DNA of 64,000 nucleotides from Sphingobacterium pedocola (GTDB lineage: Bacteria; Bacteroidota; Bacteroidia; Sphingobacteriales; Sphingobacteriaceae), in assembly GCF_015209965.1 (NCBI RefSeq), contig NZ_MU158689.1:1915745-1979744 (forward strand). Reading direction: 5' to 3'. The position numbers were made by a program, and so were the translations under genes. The stretch's first letter is position 1. Each line of letters opens with the position of its first letter. This document shows positions 26,405 through 33,870 of the stretch, piece by piece. Below the pieces are notes generated by a model. That model did not search any database. It had not been told where the DNA came from and worked only from the letters and a program-made list of their open reading frames with translations.

Positions 26405-27022
26405 TCATATCGTATACAAATAATTAGCTTTAACACCTTGCAAATTTGCTATTTTCTCCATCACGGTACCAACCTGCAATTTACGGATTTCTATATTTAT
26501 CACACAACTATTATCGAAATCCTGTGCTAAAATCGTAAGCTGCTCTTCTTTTAAAACACGCATTACCTCATTCATCTGCGAATATTCGAACGACAGCTTG
26601 TACACATCATTAACCCTCTTCTCCACGATCTGGGAATTGGTCAACGCTTCTAACGTAGCCGTCTTATAGGCGTTTATCAGTCCGGGCACGCCCAATAGCG
26701 TACCACCAAAATAGCGCACGACCACAACCAAAATATTCGTAATATCTTTTGAAAGCAATACATTCAGTATCGGCCGCCCTGCTGTACCGGAAGGCTCACC
26801 ATCATCATTTACGCGGAATACATTCCGATCAGGCGTAAGTCGATAGGCCCAGCAATGATGACGAGCTCTCGGGTGCAATGCTTTAAGTTCAGCTATGATG
26901 TCCTTCAACTTAGAAGCATCTTTGAAGGGATAAGCATACGCAATAAACTTACTTCCTTTGTCTCTAAATACGCCTTCATTCCTTGTTTCGATCGTATGGT
27001 ACGTGTCTTCAAATAAACTCAC
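26405..27022 (-). CDS. IMPACT / YigZ family protein (UPF0029)
   Basis: A 205-residue protein. The N-terminal UPF0029 domain contains KGSKFIAYAYPF, HPRARHHCWAYRL and DDGEPSGTAGRPIL, the hallmark of YigZ/IMPACT proteins. The C-terminal ~70 residues match the DUF1949 ferredoxin-like domain. Bacterial members are linked to translation regulation or nucleic acid binding, but their biochemical role is unsettled. Its start overlaps the stop of the transporter gene upstream by 4 bases (27019-27022), so the two are co-transcribed. Confidence 0.9.
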   Translation of the reverse strand: MSLFEDTYHTIETRNEGVFRDKGSKFIAYAYPFKDASKLKDIIAELKALHPRARHHCWAYRLTPDRNVFRVNDDGEPSGTAGRPILNVLLSKDITNILVVVVRYFGGTLLGVPGLINAYKTATLEALTNSQIVEKRVNDVYKLSFEYSQMNEVMRVLKEEQLTILAQDFDNSCVINIEIRKLQVGTVMEKIANLQGVKANYLYTI

Positions 27023-27876
27023 AGATATGCAATTAACAAAACAGATATGACAGCTAAAAATAACCCAATTTGATTGATTTTACTTAATTTTTCTTTAAAA
27101 ATCATCACTCCTACTACGCCACCTAATACAATAACGCCAATATTCATAGCGGTGAATACGATAGATGGATTATCTGGCAGCGCACGATGTGCCCTCATAT
27201 AAAGATATATATTTCCAAAATTGAATACCCCCAACAGTAATCCCCATCCTATGGCATTTCTATCGAGGTTTCTCTTCAGGATTCTTACCTGATAACACAA
27301 GATTCCAAAAGCGACCAACATCGCAAGCACAAATACGATAAACATAGATGTAAGGTAAGGCACCTCCGTGTGCTGCGCTATTTGTTTAAACAGGACATCT
27401 ATAATTCCCATCCCAACAAATACGACGAAGGGATAAATCCATACATTCTTCTGAGATTCTTCTACTTTTTTATTCCAGCTGATCGAACATATAATTGCGA
27501 CTAACCCCACCCCGATTCCAATCATTTTAGTCCATACCATTTCTTCCCGAAATATGAGGAAAGAGGCAATCAAAGGAATGAATAAAGACAATCTCTGTGC
27601 GATATCAGTCTTGACAATACCACTGCTTCGAATAGCTAAAGCAATAAAAATAAACAAGGTTGGCAGTAATATCGCCAAAGGAATATAGATCACAAAAGGC
27701 CACTGCTGTGCCATACTATTTGATAAATCCGGTTTGAGGAGAAAGTAAGTCATTAAAACAGCGATGGGATAATTCCATAGTACCAATTGTTGCGTATCCA
27801 CTTGTTTGGATCGGGCTACTTTGATTACAATAGAAACGGCTACGCTAAAAAGTACACTTAAGAATACGTATATCAT
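27019..27876 (-). CDS. EamA/DMT family transporter
   Basis: A 285-residue membrane protein with ten hydrophobic helices in two five-helix halves, as in the drug/metabolite transporter superfamily. The second half ends with GVIVLGGVVGVMIFKEKLSKINQIG, the typical EamA end motif. Substrate unknown. On the minus strand TAATTTTG lies three bases before the ATG and resembles a -7 box; if used, the transcript would be nearly leaderless, but the -33 spacing is poor. Confidence 0.85.
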   Translation of the reverse strand: MIYVFLSVLFSVAVSIVIKVARSKQVDTQQLVLWNYPIAVLMTYFLLKPDLSNSMAQQWPFVIYIPLAILLPTLFIFIALAIRSSGIVKTDIAQRLSLFIPLIASFLIFREEMVWTKMIGIGVGLVAIICSISWNKKVEESQKNVWIYPFVVFVGMGIIDVLFKQIAQHTEVPYLTSMFIVFVLAMLVAFGILCYQVRILKRNLDRNAIGWGLLLGVFNFGNIYLYMRAHRALPDNPSIVFTAMNIGVIVLGGVVGVMIFKEKLSKINQIGLFLAVISVLLIAYL

Positions 27877-28282
27877 CTACAAAATTATTAGGTTTCAATA
27901 GTACAAAAATTCTACAAATTAAGGAGGTTAATTATCCAATATCCCTTCTTTTTTCACGGATATATGTATTGCCGGCTTATCTAGTTAGTCACATCACCGC
28001 AAATAAACACATATATATACATAAAAATTGAACTAAAAAACAACGTATTTTTAGTTCAATTTTTAACAAAAAATAGCAACAAAAAAGTATAAAAAATACA
28101 TATAAAACATAAAACAAAAACACAAATAAAATTATAATTTACTAATATTCAAATATTTAAAAAAAATAAATAAAACAAAAGACAACGAACAAATCAATAA
28201 AAAAAACATCAATTAAACACTAAAATTAAAGTAAAAAAAACAACATAAAACAACAAAATAATTAAATAAAAAAGTAAAAAAA
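27877..28282. other. Gene-free, extremely A-rich divergent gap
   Basis: No gene is supported. Bases 28022-28039 pair perfectly with 28048-28065 (18 bp, 8-base loop), a hairpin in the middle of a divergent gap where neither neighbour needs a terminator. Bases 28066-28282 consist almost entirely of A and T with A far in excess; I count about six G in 217 bases. This block directly precedes the pheA promoter and could act as an UP-element-like or curved A-tract region. AAGGAGGT at 27920-27927 looks like a ribosome site but no start codon follows. Confidence 0.6.
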
Positions 28283-28314
28283 TTTGCATAATAATTTTAT
28301 TGATACTACCTTTG
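28283..28314 (+). promoter_or_regulatory. Promoter of the aromatic amino acid operon
   Basis: TTTG at 28283-28286 and TACCTTTG at 28307-28314 are separated by 20 bases, an exact fit to the Bacteroidota housekeeping promoter (TTTG, 19-21 bases, TAnnTTTG). Transcription should start near 28320, about 15 bases before the leader peptide ATG. Confidence 0.8.
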
Positions 28315-28335
28315 GATTATCAAAAAATTAGAGAC

Positions 28336-28386
28336 ATGCATAACGCGACAACATATACATTCTTTTATTTCTTTTATCCTAGATAA
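28336..28386 (+). CDS. Phe/Tyr-rich leader peptide of the pheA operon
   Basis: A 16-codon open frame reads MHNATTYTFFYFFYPR and stops at TAA (28384-28386). Seven of its last ten residues are Phe or Tyr, with six in a row (FFYFFY). It begins about 15 bases after the predicted transcription start and precedes a terminator hairpin in front of the prephenate dehydratase gene. This is the layout of ribosome-mediated attenuation: scarcity of charged tRNA-Phe or tRNA-Tyr stalls the ribosome and favours read-through. The upstream GAGA is a weak ribosome site, as usual in this phylum. Confidence 0.78.
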   Translation: MHNATTYTFFYFFYPR

Positions 28387-28434
28387 AAGCAGGGACGAAT
28401 ATAATATTGTGAAAGCGCAAATATAGAAAGTCCC
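28371..28434 (+). promoter_or_regulatory. Anti-attenuator pairing region
   Basis: CTTTTATC (28371-28378), lying over the last leader codons, pairs with GATAAAAG (28382-28389). GGGAC (28392-28396) can instead pair with GTCCC (28430-28434), the left arm of the terminator; a small inner hairpin (28404-28411 with 28416-28424) brings these arms together. A ribosome finishing at 28386 would cover GGGAC and let the terminator form, whereas one stalled on the Phe/Tyr codons would leave it free. The 5-bp antiterminator core is short, so the mechanism is inferred. Confidence 0.55.
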
Positions 28435-28460
28435 GAAATGAAGCGGGACTTTTCTTTTTT
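28427..28460 (+). terminator. Attenuator terminator before pheA
   Basis: AAAGTCCCG (28427-28435) pairs perfectly with CGGGACTTT (28444-28452) around an 8-base loop, followed by TCTTTTTT. It lies between the leader peptide stop and the pheA start at 28477. An in-frame ATG at 28438 sits inside this hairpin loop and is therefore not the real gene start. Confidence 0.85.
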
Positions 28461-28476
28461 AAAGAACACACAGAAA

Positions 28477-29301
28477 ATGAGTATAAAAATTGCAATCCAA
28501 GGCGTAAAAGCATCTTTTCATGAAGAGGCTGCATTTAAATATTTCGGACAAGACATCGAAACCATTGAATGCGAATCGTTCAAGAAAACCTGTGAGATGC
28601 TTAAACATGGGAAAGCAGATTATGTAGTGATGGCTATTGAAAATTCGATCGCTGGAAGTATCCTCCCAAATTACAACTTATTAAGAGATTATAGGTTTCA
28701 TATTATCGGAGAAGTACACTTGAATATCCAGCAGAATCTGTTAGCCTTACCTGGAGTAAAACTCAGCGATATCAGAACCGTTGAATCCCATCCTATCGCT
28801 ATCCGCCAATGCGATGAGTTCTTAAGCGACCACCCTGATTGGGCAATCCGTGAAGGAATGGATACTGCAGGTTGTGCAAAGCGGATAAAGGAAGAGAAAT
28901 TAACAACCACTGCCGCCATTGCAAGCGAATTTGCGGCTAAAATTTACGGGTTAACTATTTTAGAAAAGCGTGTAGAGACGCACAAGAAAAATGCGACTCG
29001 CTTCCTCGTATTATCCAACGAAGTCGTCGAACAAAAGAATGTAAATAAAGCATCTTTATCATTCCAGACTGGAAACTCTGTAGGCTCATTGGCGAGTGTT
29101 TTACAGTGTTTTGCAGAGCAGAATGTAAATTTAAGCAAAATTCAATCGATGCCTGTTGTTGGCCGTCGAAACGAGTACGACTTCTATGTCGATGTAGAAT
29201 GGAAAAAACAAGCCGATTATGATGCTGCTATCCGTAAAGTGCTTAAGCACACGGTAAATTTCAGCATAATGGGCGAATACATTAAAAACGAAAAGGTATA
29301 A
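28477..29301 (+). CDS. pheA: Prephenate dehydratase
   Basis: A 274-residue monofunctional prephenate dehydratase, started at 28477 (MSIKIAIQGVKASFHEEAA); the earlier ATG at 28438 lies in the attenuator loop. Residues 1-180 are the catalytic domain, with the NATRFLVLS motif near its end (Thr-Arg-Phe binds and dehydrates prephenate). Residues ~190-270 are an ACT domain (GSLASVLQCFAEQNVNLSKIQSMP), implying feedback control by phenylalanine. It converts prephenate to phenylpyruvate and is the first structural gene after the Phe/Tyr leader. Confidence 0.94.
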   Translation: MSIKIAIQGVKASFHEEAAFKYFGQDIETIECESFKKTCEMLKHGKADYVVMAIENSIAGSILPNYNLLRDYRFHIIGEVHLNIQQNLLALPGVKLSDIRTVESHPIAIRQCDEFLSDHPDWAIREGMDTAGCAKRIKEEKLTTTAAIASEFAAKIYGLTILEKRVETHKKNATRFLVLSNEVVEQKNVNKASLSFQTGNSVGSLASVLQCFAEQNVNLSKIQSMPVVGRRNEYDFYVDVEWKKQADYDAAIRKVLKHTVNFSIMGEYIKNEKV

Positions 29302-29339
29302 GTAATTCATCATATTGTAAACAAAAAAACTCCAAATAA

Positions 29340-30446
29340 ATGAAACATTCATTAGACATCCTTCCTTTAAAATCATGGATTGATACGGGTGACAAACCTT
29401 TAATCATTGCAGGACCTTGTAGCGCAGAAACTGAAGAACAATTGGTTTCCACTGCACACTTGTTAGCAAACACGGGCAAAGTAAATGTACTACGTGCAGG
29501 TATTTGGAAACCGCGTACGCGTCCTGGAGAATTTGAGGGTATCGGAAGTATCGGTTTAGAATGGTTAAAGAGGGCAAAAGAAGAAACGGGTTTGTTAACG
29601 GCTACAGAAGTCGCTACTGCAAAACATGTGGAAGAAGCGCTAGCAGCAGGTGTTGATATTTTATGGATCGGAGCACGTTCTACAGCCAATCCGTTCACCG
29701 TTCAAGAAATTGCTGATGCATTAAAAGGTGTTGACGTCCCTGTATTGATCAAGAACCCAGTTAATCCAGATTTATCGCTATGGTTAGGTGCCTTAGAACG
29801 CGTGAACCGTGCTGGTATTAAAAAAATTGGAGCTATTCACAGGGGCTTCTCTTCCTATGAAAAAACAGCTTTCCGTAATGAACCAATGTGGGATTTAGCC
29901 ATTCAACTGAAAACCATTGCACCTGATCTTCCTATCATCAATGATCCAAGCCATATTTGTGGTAACCGTGAACTCATCCCATACATCACGCAAAAAGCCC
30001 TGGATATGGACATGCAAGGACTGATTATTGAATCACATATCGATCCGTCGGTAGCTTGGACAGATGCCAAACAACAAGTTACACCTGCGGCATTAGCAGA
30101 TTTATTAGATCATGTCGCTGTACGTCGCGCAGAATCCAACAACCCTGCTTTTGAGGACAAACTAGCCGAATTACGTCAACAAATAGATAAATTGGATGAC
30201 CAAATCATCAAACAGATTGGGGATCGTATGAAAATTGCGGAGAAAATTGGCGAATTCAAGCGTGATAATAATGTAACTATCTTACAAGTAAATCGCTGGG
30301 ATGAAATCGTTCAAAAACGTGTCCAATTAGCAAAAGCATTAAGCATAAGTGAAGATTTCGCCGTAAAATACCTCGAATTACTTCACAATGAATCTATTCG
30401 TAAACAAAACGAAATTATGAACGCTAATTCACCAGCAGAGGCATAA
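29340..30446 (+). CDS. Bifunctional DAHP synthase - chorismate mutase
   Basis: A 368-residue fusion. Residues ~1-260 are a type I-beta DAHP synthase barrel (AGPCSAE at 24-30; GIWKPRTRPGEFEG; NDPSHICGNREL). Residues ~275-365 are an AroQ-type chorismate mutase (ELRQQIDKLDDQIIKQIGDRM ending with NESIRKQNEI; the first part is one long helix). It catalyses the first committed shikimate step and the branch step from chorismate to prephenate, which allows chorismate mutase-mediated feedback control. Co-transcribed with pheA (38-base gap) and, by stop/start overlap, with aroA. Confidence 0.93.
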   Translation: MKHSLDILPLKSWIDTGDKPLIIAGPCSAETEEQLVSTAHLLANTGKVNVLRAGIWKPRTRPGEFEGIGSIGLEWLKRAKEETGLLTATEVATAKHVEEALAAGVDILWIGARSTANPFTVQEIADALKGVDVPVLIKNPVNPDLSLWLGALERVNRAGIKKIGAIHRGFSSYEKTAFRNEPMWDLAIQLKTIAPDLPIINDPSHICGNRELIPYITQKALDMDMQGLIIESHIDPSVAWTDAKQQVTPAALADLLDHVAVRRAESNNPAFEDKLAELRQQIDKLDDQIIKQIGDRMKIAEKIGEFKRDNNVTILQVNRWDEIVQKRVQLAKALSISEDFAVKYLELLHNESIRKQNEIMNANSPAEA

Positions 30447-31696
30447 TGAATGAGATAAGCATTAAGCTTTCCCATCCAACAAAACAAGTAAGTGGCACGG
30501 TTCAACTCACTGGTTCTAAATCAGAGAGCAACCGTGCTCTTATTATACGGGCATTGAGTGAAAGCAAAGTAAAAGTTAAAAACCTTTCTGAAGCTGCTGA
30601 TACAGTTATTTTGGAAAAGGTGTTAACACAAGCTCATGGAGAGGGATCAGGACAAAAAATTATAGACATCGGACCAGCAGGTACAGCGATGCGCTTTTTA
30701 ACTTCATACCTTAATCTTCTCGAAGGAAATTTTATCCTTACGGGTACAGAACGTATGCAGCAACGTCCGATTGGTATCTTGGTAGATGCGTTAAAAAGTA
30801 TAGGAGCAGAGATACATTACAAAAATAAGTCAGGCTTCCCTCCTCTTCATATTGAAGGGAAAATGTTTCAGGGCAAAGATAAAGTAACTATCAGGGGCAA
30901 TGTAAGTAGTCAATATATTTCTTCTCTTCTTTTGGTTGCCTCTGCATTAAAAAAAGGACTAACCATTGAAATTGAAGGGGAACTAACATCCCGTCCCTAT
31001 GTAACGATGACACTGGATATGTTAAAAGAAGCCGGTATATCGCACGAATGGACAGGTAATACGATTCGCATTGCCGCCCAAGAGCATCAAGAATCTGTAC
31101 TGTATGTAGAACCTGATTGGAGTGCAGCTTCCTATTGGTATGCAATAGTAGCACTTTCCGAAAATGGCGAGGTCGTTCTTCCCGGTCTAAAACAGCACAG
31201 TTTACAGGGGGATATTGCGATTGCTGAAATCATGCGTCATTTCGGTGTTCAAACGACATTCACAGCCAAAGGCATACATCTTAAAAAAGTAGCAGTCGAT
31301 TCAGAGAAGCAATTATTTGATTTTAAAGAGTGTCCGGATTTAGCACAAACTGTTGTTGTTGTAGCTGCTGCATTAAAGAGAGACGTTTCTTTTACGGGAC
31401 TTGAAACATTAAAAATTAAAGAAACAGATCGTATTGTAGCACTTCAAAAAGAAATTTCAAAATTTGGAGCGAAGTTAATAGCAGAAGACGAAATCTACCA
31501 TCTGATTACAGAATATGTTAAAGATCCAGGATCCGTATCATTCTCAACCTATGAAGATCACCGTATGGCAATGGCATTTGCTCCCCTTGCGTTGGTCTTC
31601 GATGAAATTACGATATTAGAACCTCAGGTTGTAGAGAAATCATATCCCGCATATTGGGAGCATCTTTCAAAGCAGGGTTTCCAAATTACGGATTAG
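30446..31696 (+). CDS. aroA: 3-phosphoshikimate 1-carboxyvinyltransferase (EPSP synthase)
   Basis: A 416-residue enol-pyruvyl transferase that makes EPSP from shikimate 3-phosphate and PEP. Family motifs are GSKSESNRAL (residues 23-32), GPAGTAMRFLTSYL and the late KETDRI and EDHRMAMAFAPLAL. Where many enzymes have GNAGTAMR or GNSGT, here it is GPAGTAMR. The ATG overlaps the stop of the DAHP synthase gene by one base (TAATG), so translation is probably coupled. Confidence 0.94.
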   Translation: MNEISIKLSHPTKQVSGTVQLTGSKSESNRALIIRALSESKVKVKNLSEAADTVILEKVLTQAHGEGSGQKIIDIGPAGTAMRFLTSYLNLLEGNFILTGTERMQQRPIGILVDALKSIGAEIHYKNKSGFPPLHIEGKMFQGKDKVTIRGNVSSQYISSLLLVASALKKGLTIEIEGELTSRPYVTMTLDMLKEAGISHEWTGNTIRIAAQEHQESVLYVEPDWSAASYWYAIVALSENGEVVLPGLKQHSLQGDIAIAEIMRHFGVQTTFTAKGIHLKKVAVDSEKQLFDFKECPDLAQTVVVVAAALKRDVSFTGLETLKIKETDRIVALQKEISKFGAKLIAEDEIYHLITEYVKDPGSVSFSTYEDHRMAMAFAPLALVFDEITILEPQVVEKSYPAYWEHLSKQGFQITD

Positions 31697-31916
31697 CATA
31701 AATAGGCGATAACGCGGTAACTCATGCTGGTTTCCGCTACAAAAGTCCTTTAAGGATGGTAGAGGTCGCAAACTGCGAAGCGTTCATTCACACAGTAGAG
31801 CAGACAATCGTGAATGATTTGGTTTGCATATAAAAGCAAATTACGAGTCCATTTTTTTTCAATATGGTATTCGTGAATTCAAAGCATTTTATCTAAGTTT
31901 ACGCAATATTTAAATT
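31697..31916 (+). repeat. Dispersed element, copy A, with aroC promoter
   Basis: This 220-base gap shares three blocks, in the same order, with the gap before ubiE: GCGTTCATTCA (31780-31790), ATAAAAGCAAATTACGA (31830-31846) and AAGCATTTTATCTAAGTTT (from 31882). The first block also matches 541-589 inverted and forms an inverted repeat with GTGAATGA at 31810-31817. The last block contains a promoter. The gap splits aroA from aroC, so it looks like an insertion that brought its own promoter. Confidence 0.6.
31870..31901 (+). promoter_or_regulatory. Probable aroC promoter
   Basis: TTCG (31870-31873), a 20-base spacer and TAAGTTTA (31894-31901) differ from TTTG / TAnnTTTG by one base each. The spacer and boxes are nearly identical to the promoter before ubiE. 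The aroC ATG lies 15 bases after the -7 box. Confidence 0.55.
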
Positions 31917-33008
31917 ATGGCAGGAAATTCATTTGGTGACATCTTTAAAATCACGACTTTTGGCGAATCCCACGGGGCAGCTATCGGTGTTATTTTAGAT
32001 GGTTGCCCTCCAAATATTGAGATTGATGAAGAATTCATTCAGTCAGAACTTGACAAGAGAAAACCAGGTCAATCCAAAATAACCACACAACGGAAAGAAA
32101 GCGATACAGCCCAATTTCTATCTGGCGTTTTCGAAGGAAAATCGACTGGGACCCCTATAGCAATTGTTATCCCGAACGAAGATCAGCGTTCAAAAGATTA
32201 CTCGCATATTATGGATAAGTTTCGTCCATCGCATGCAGATTATACCTATCAAATGAAATACGGTATCCGTGATTATCGCGGAGGCGGCCGTTCTTCGGCA
32301 CGCGAAACCGCAGCAAGGGTAGCCGCGGGTGCAATTGCAAAACTGTTCTTAAAGCAATACGGGATTAAAATTTTTGCCCACGTTTCCGGTGTCGGTACGA
32401 TCGAGGCGCCTAATCTCGATAGCAAAGATTTAAAGACATTGCTCGAATTACGCGAAAGCAATATTGTCCGCTGTGCCGATCCCGCTACCGCCAATGAAAT
32501 GATAGATTTTATTGACGGTGTCCGCAAGGATGGTGATACAGTAGGGGGACGAATTTCTACCATCATTCGCCACGTACCTGTGGGATTGGGTGAACCGGTG
32601 TTCGATAAATTGCATGCCGACCTAGCGAAGGCAATGATGGGAATTAATGCGGTACATGGATTTGAATATGGGTCAGGATTCAAAGGATCTCAGCTTAAAG
32701 GCTCGGAACATAATGATATATTTGCTCGCGAGAATGATAAAATTATCACGCAATCCAATTATTCCGGGGGTATACAGGGAGGCATTTCAAATGGCATGGA
32801 TATTACGTTTAAAGTAGCGTTTAAACCTGTAGCAACGATCATGCGTGATCAACCTACATTGAATCACTCGCAAGAAGAAGCGACTATTTCCGGAAAAGGA
32901 AGACATGATCCGTGTGTCGTGCCACGTGCCGTTATTATCGTAGAGGCAATGGCTGCCTTAGTTATTGCGGACCACTTACTAAAGCAAAGATCATATAAGA
33001 ATGTCTGA
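31917..33008 (+). CDS. aroC: Chorismate synthase
   Basis: A 363-residue FMN-dependent enzyme that turns EPSP into chorismate, the last common step of aromatic synthesis. Signatures: TFGESHG at residues 14-20, the [15 protein letters not shown] and [22 protein letters not shown] segments (each read in parts), and [12 protein letters not shown] near the end. It follows aroA after 220 bases with its own promoter and overlaps the ROK gene by 8 bases. Confidence 0.96.
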   Translation: MAGNSFGDIFKITTFGESHGAAIGVILDGCPPNIEIDEEFIQSELDKRKPGQSKITTQRKESDTAQFLSGVFEGKSTGTPIAIVIPNEDQRSKDYSHIMDKFRPSHADYTYQMKYGIRDYRGGGRSSARETAARVAAGAIAKLFLKQYGIKIFAHVSGVGTIEAPNLDSKDLKTLLELRESNIVRCADPATANEMIDFIDGVRKDGDTVGGRISTIIRHVPVGLGEPVFDKLHADLAKAMMGINAVHGFEYGSGFKGSQLKGSEHNDIFARENDKIITQSNYSGGIQGGISNGMDITFKVAFKPVATIMRDQPTLNHSQEEATISGKGRHDPCVVPRAVIIVEAMAALVIADHLLKQRSYKNV

Positions 33009-33855
33009 TAATAAAAATTATATATTAGCATGCGATATCGGAGGTACACATATTACCTCCGCTATTGTAGTCGAGGGTACATGGGAAATCTTATCTAGTA
33101 CAATCAAACGGGTATCTTTTAATTCGCAAGAAAATGCTAAATCGATTTTCCAGTATTGGGCAGATAACATACAGAATTGCCTTAACGAATTTAACGATGA
33201 AATAACACAAATAGGTATCGCTATGCCTGGCCCTTTTGATTATGAAAATGGGATCGCGTTGATGAAGGGACAAAACAAGTATGATAGCATTTATAAACTA
33301 AATACAACAGAAGGTATTTTAAATGCCCTGAAAGACAAGCACATGGAAATTCGCTATATCAACGACGCAGCTGCCTTTCTTCAAGGAGAAATATTTGCTT
33401 CTAAACGAAATAATGAAGACCGAATTTTAGGGATTACATTGGGAACCGGACTAGGAAGTGCCGTGTGGTCTAATAACGAAAAAGCTTACGATGCAGATCT
33501 TTGGAACAGCCCTTATAAACGTACAATTTTTGAAGAATATCTAGTTACGCGTTGGTTTGTCAATCGCTTTCTAGCATTATCGGGATCTAAAGAGCCTGGT
33601 TTCAAGGAGATTACTCAACATCACGAGAATACCGAAGCACTTGAACAATTGCTAGCCGAATACAGGAAAAATTTAAAAGATTTTCTTCATTTTTTTAGTG
33701 AAAAATACGAAAGTAAAAAATTTATTATTGGCGGGAATATTACCAAGGCATGGGATTTAATCAATAAGGACAGGTATTTCGAAGATTTTGAAATCAATCT
33801 TGGGAAATATGAAGAAAAAGCAGCAATTATAGGTGCTGCTTCGCTGTTCCAATAA
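33001..33855 (+). CDS. ROK family protein, sugar kinase-like
   Basis: A 284-residue ASKHA-fold protein. The phosphate 1 loop is [12 protein letters not shown] near the N-terminus, the catalytic Asp lies in [11 protein letters not shown], and [14 protein letters not shown] is the phosphate 2 region. The Cys-rich zinc motif (CxCGxxGC) common in ROK glucokinases is absent; only two cysteines are present. It may be a divergent kinase. It starts inside the end of aroC, so it is translated from the same message. Substrate unknown. Confidence 0.82.
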   Translation: MSDNKNYILACDIGGTHITSAIVVEGTWEILSSTIKRVSFNSQENAKSIFQYWADNIQNCLNEFNDEITQIGIAMPGPFDYENGIALMKGQNKYDSIYKLNTTEGILNALKDKHMEIRYINDAAAFLQGEIFASKRNNEDRILGITLGTGLGSAVWSNNEKAYDADLWNSPYKRTIFEEYLVTRWFVNRFLALSGSKEPGFKEITQHHENTEALEQLLAEYRKNLKDFLHFFSEKYESKKFIIGGNITKAWDLINKDRYFEDFEINLGKYEEKAAIIGAASLFQ

Positions 33856-33870
33856 TTAGATCCTATTTTC

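Noticed and set aside
27920..27927. Perfect Shine-Dalgarno-like AAGGAGGT
   Set aside because: No start codon follows at a usable distance, and Bacteroidota rarely depend on such sites.
28438..28476. N-terminal extension of pheA from the ATG at 28438
   Set aside because: This ATG lies in the loop of the attenuator terminator, and the 13 extra residues encode the hairpin arm and U-run.
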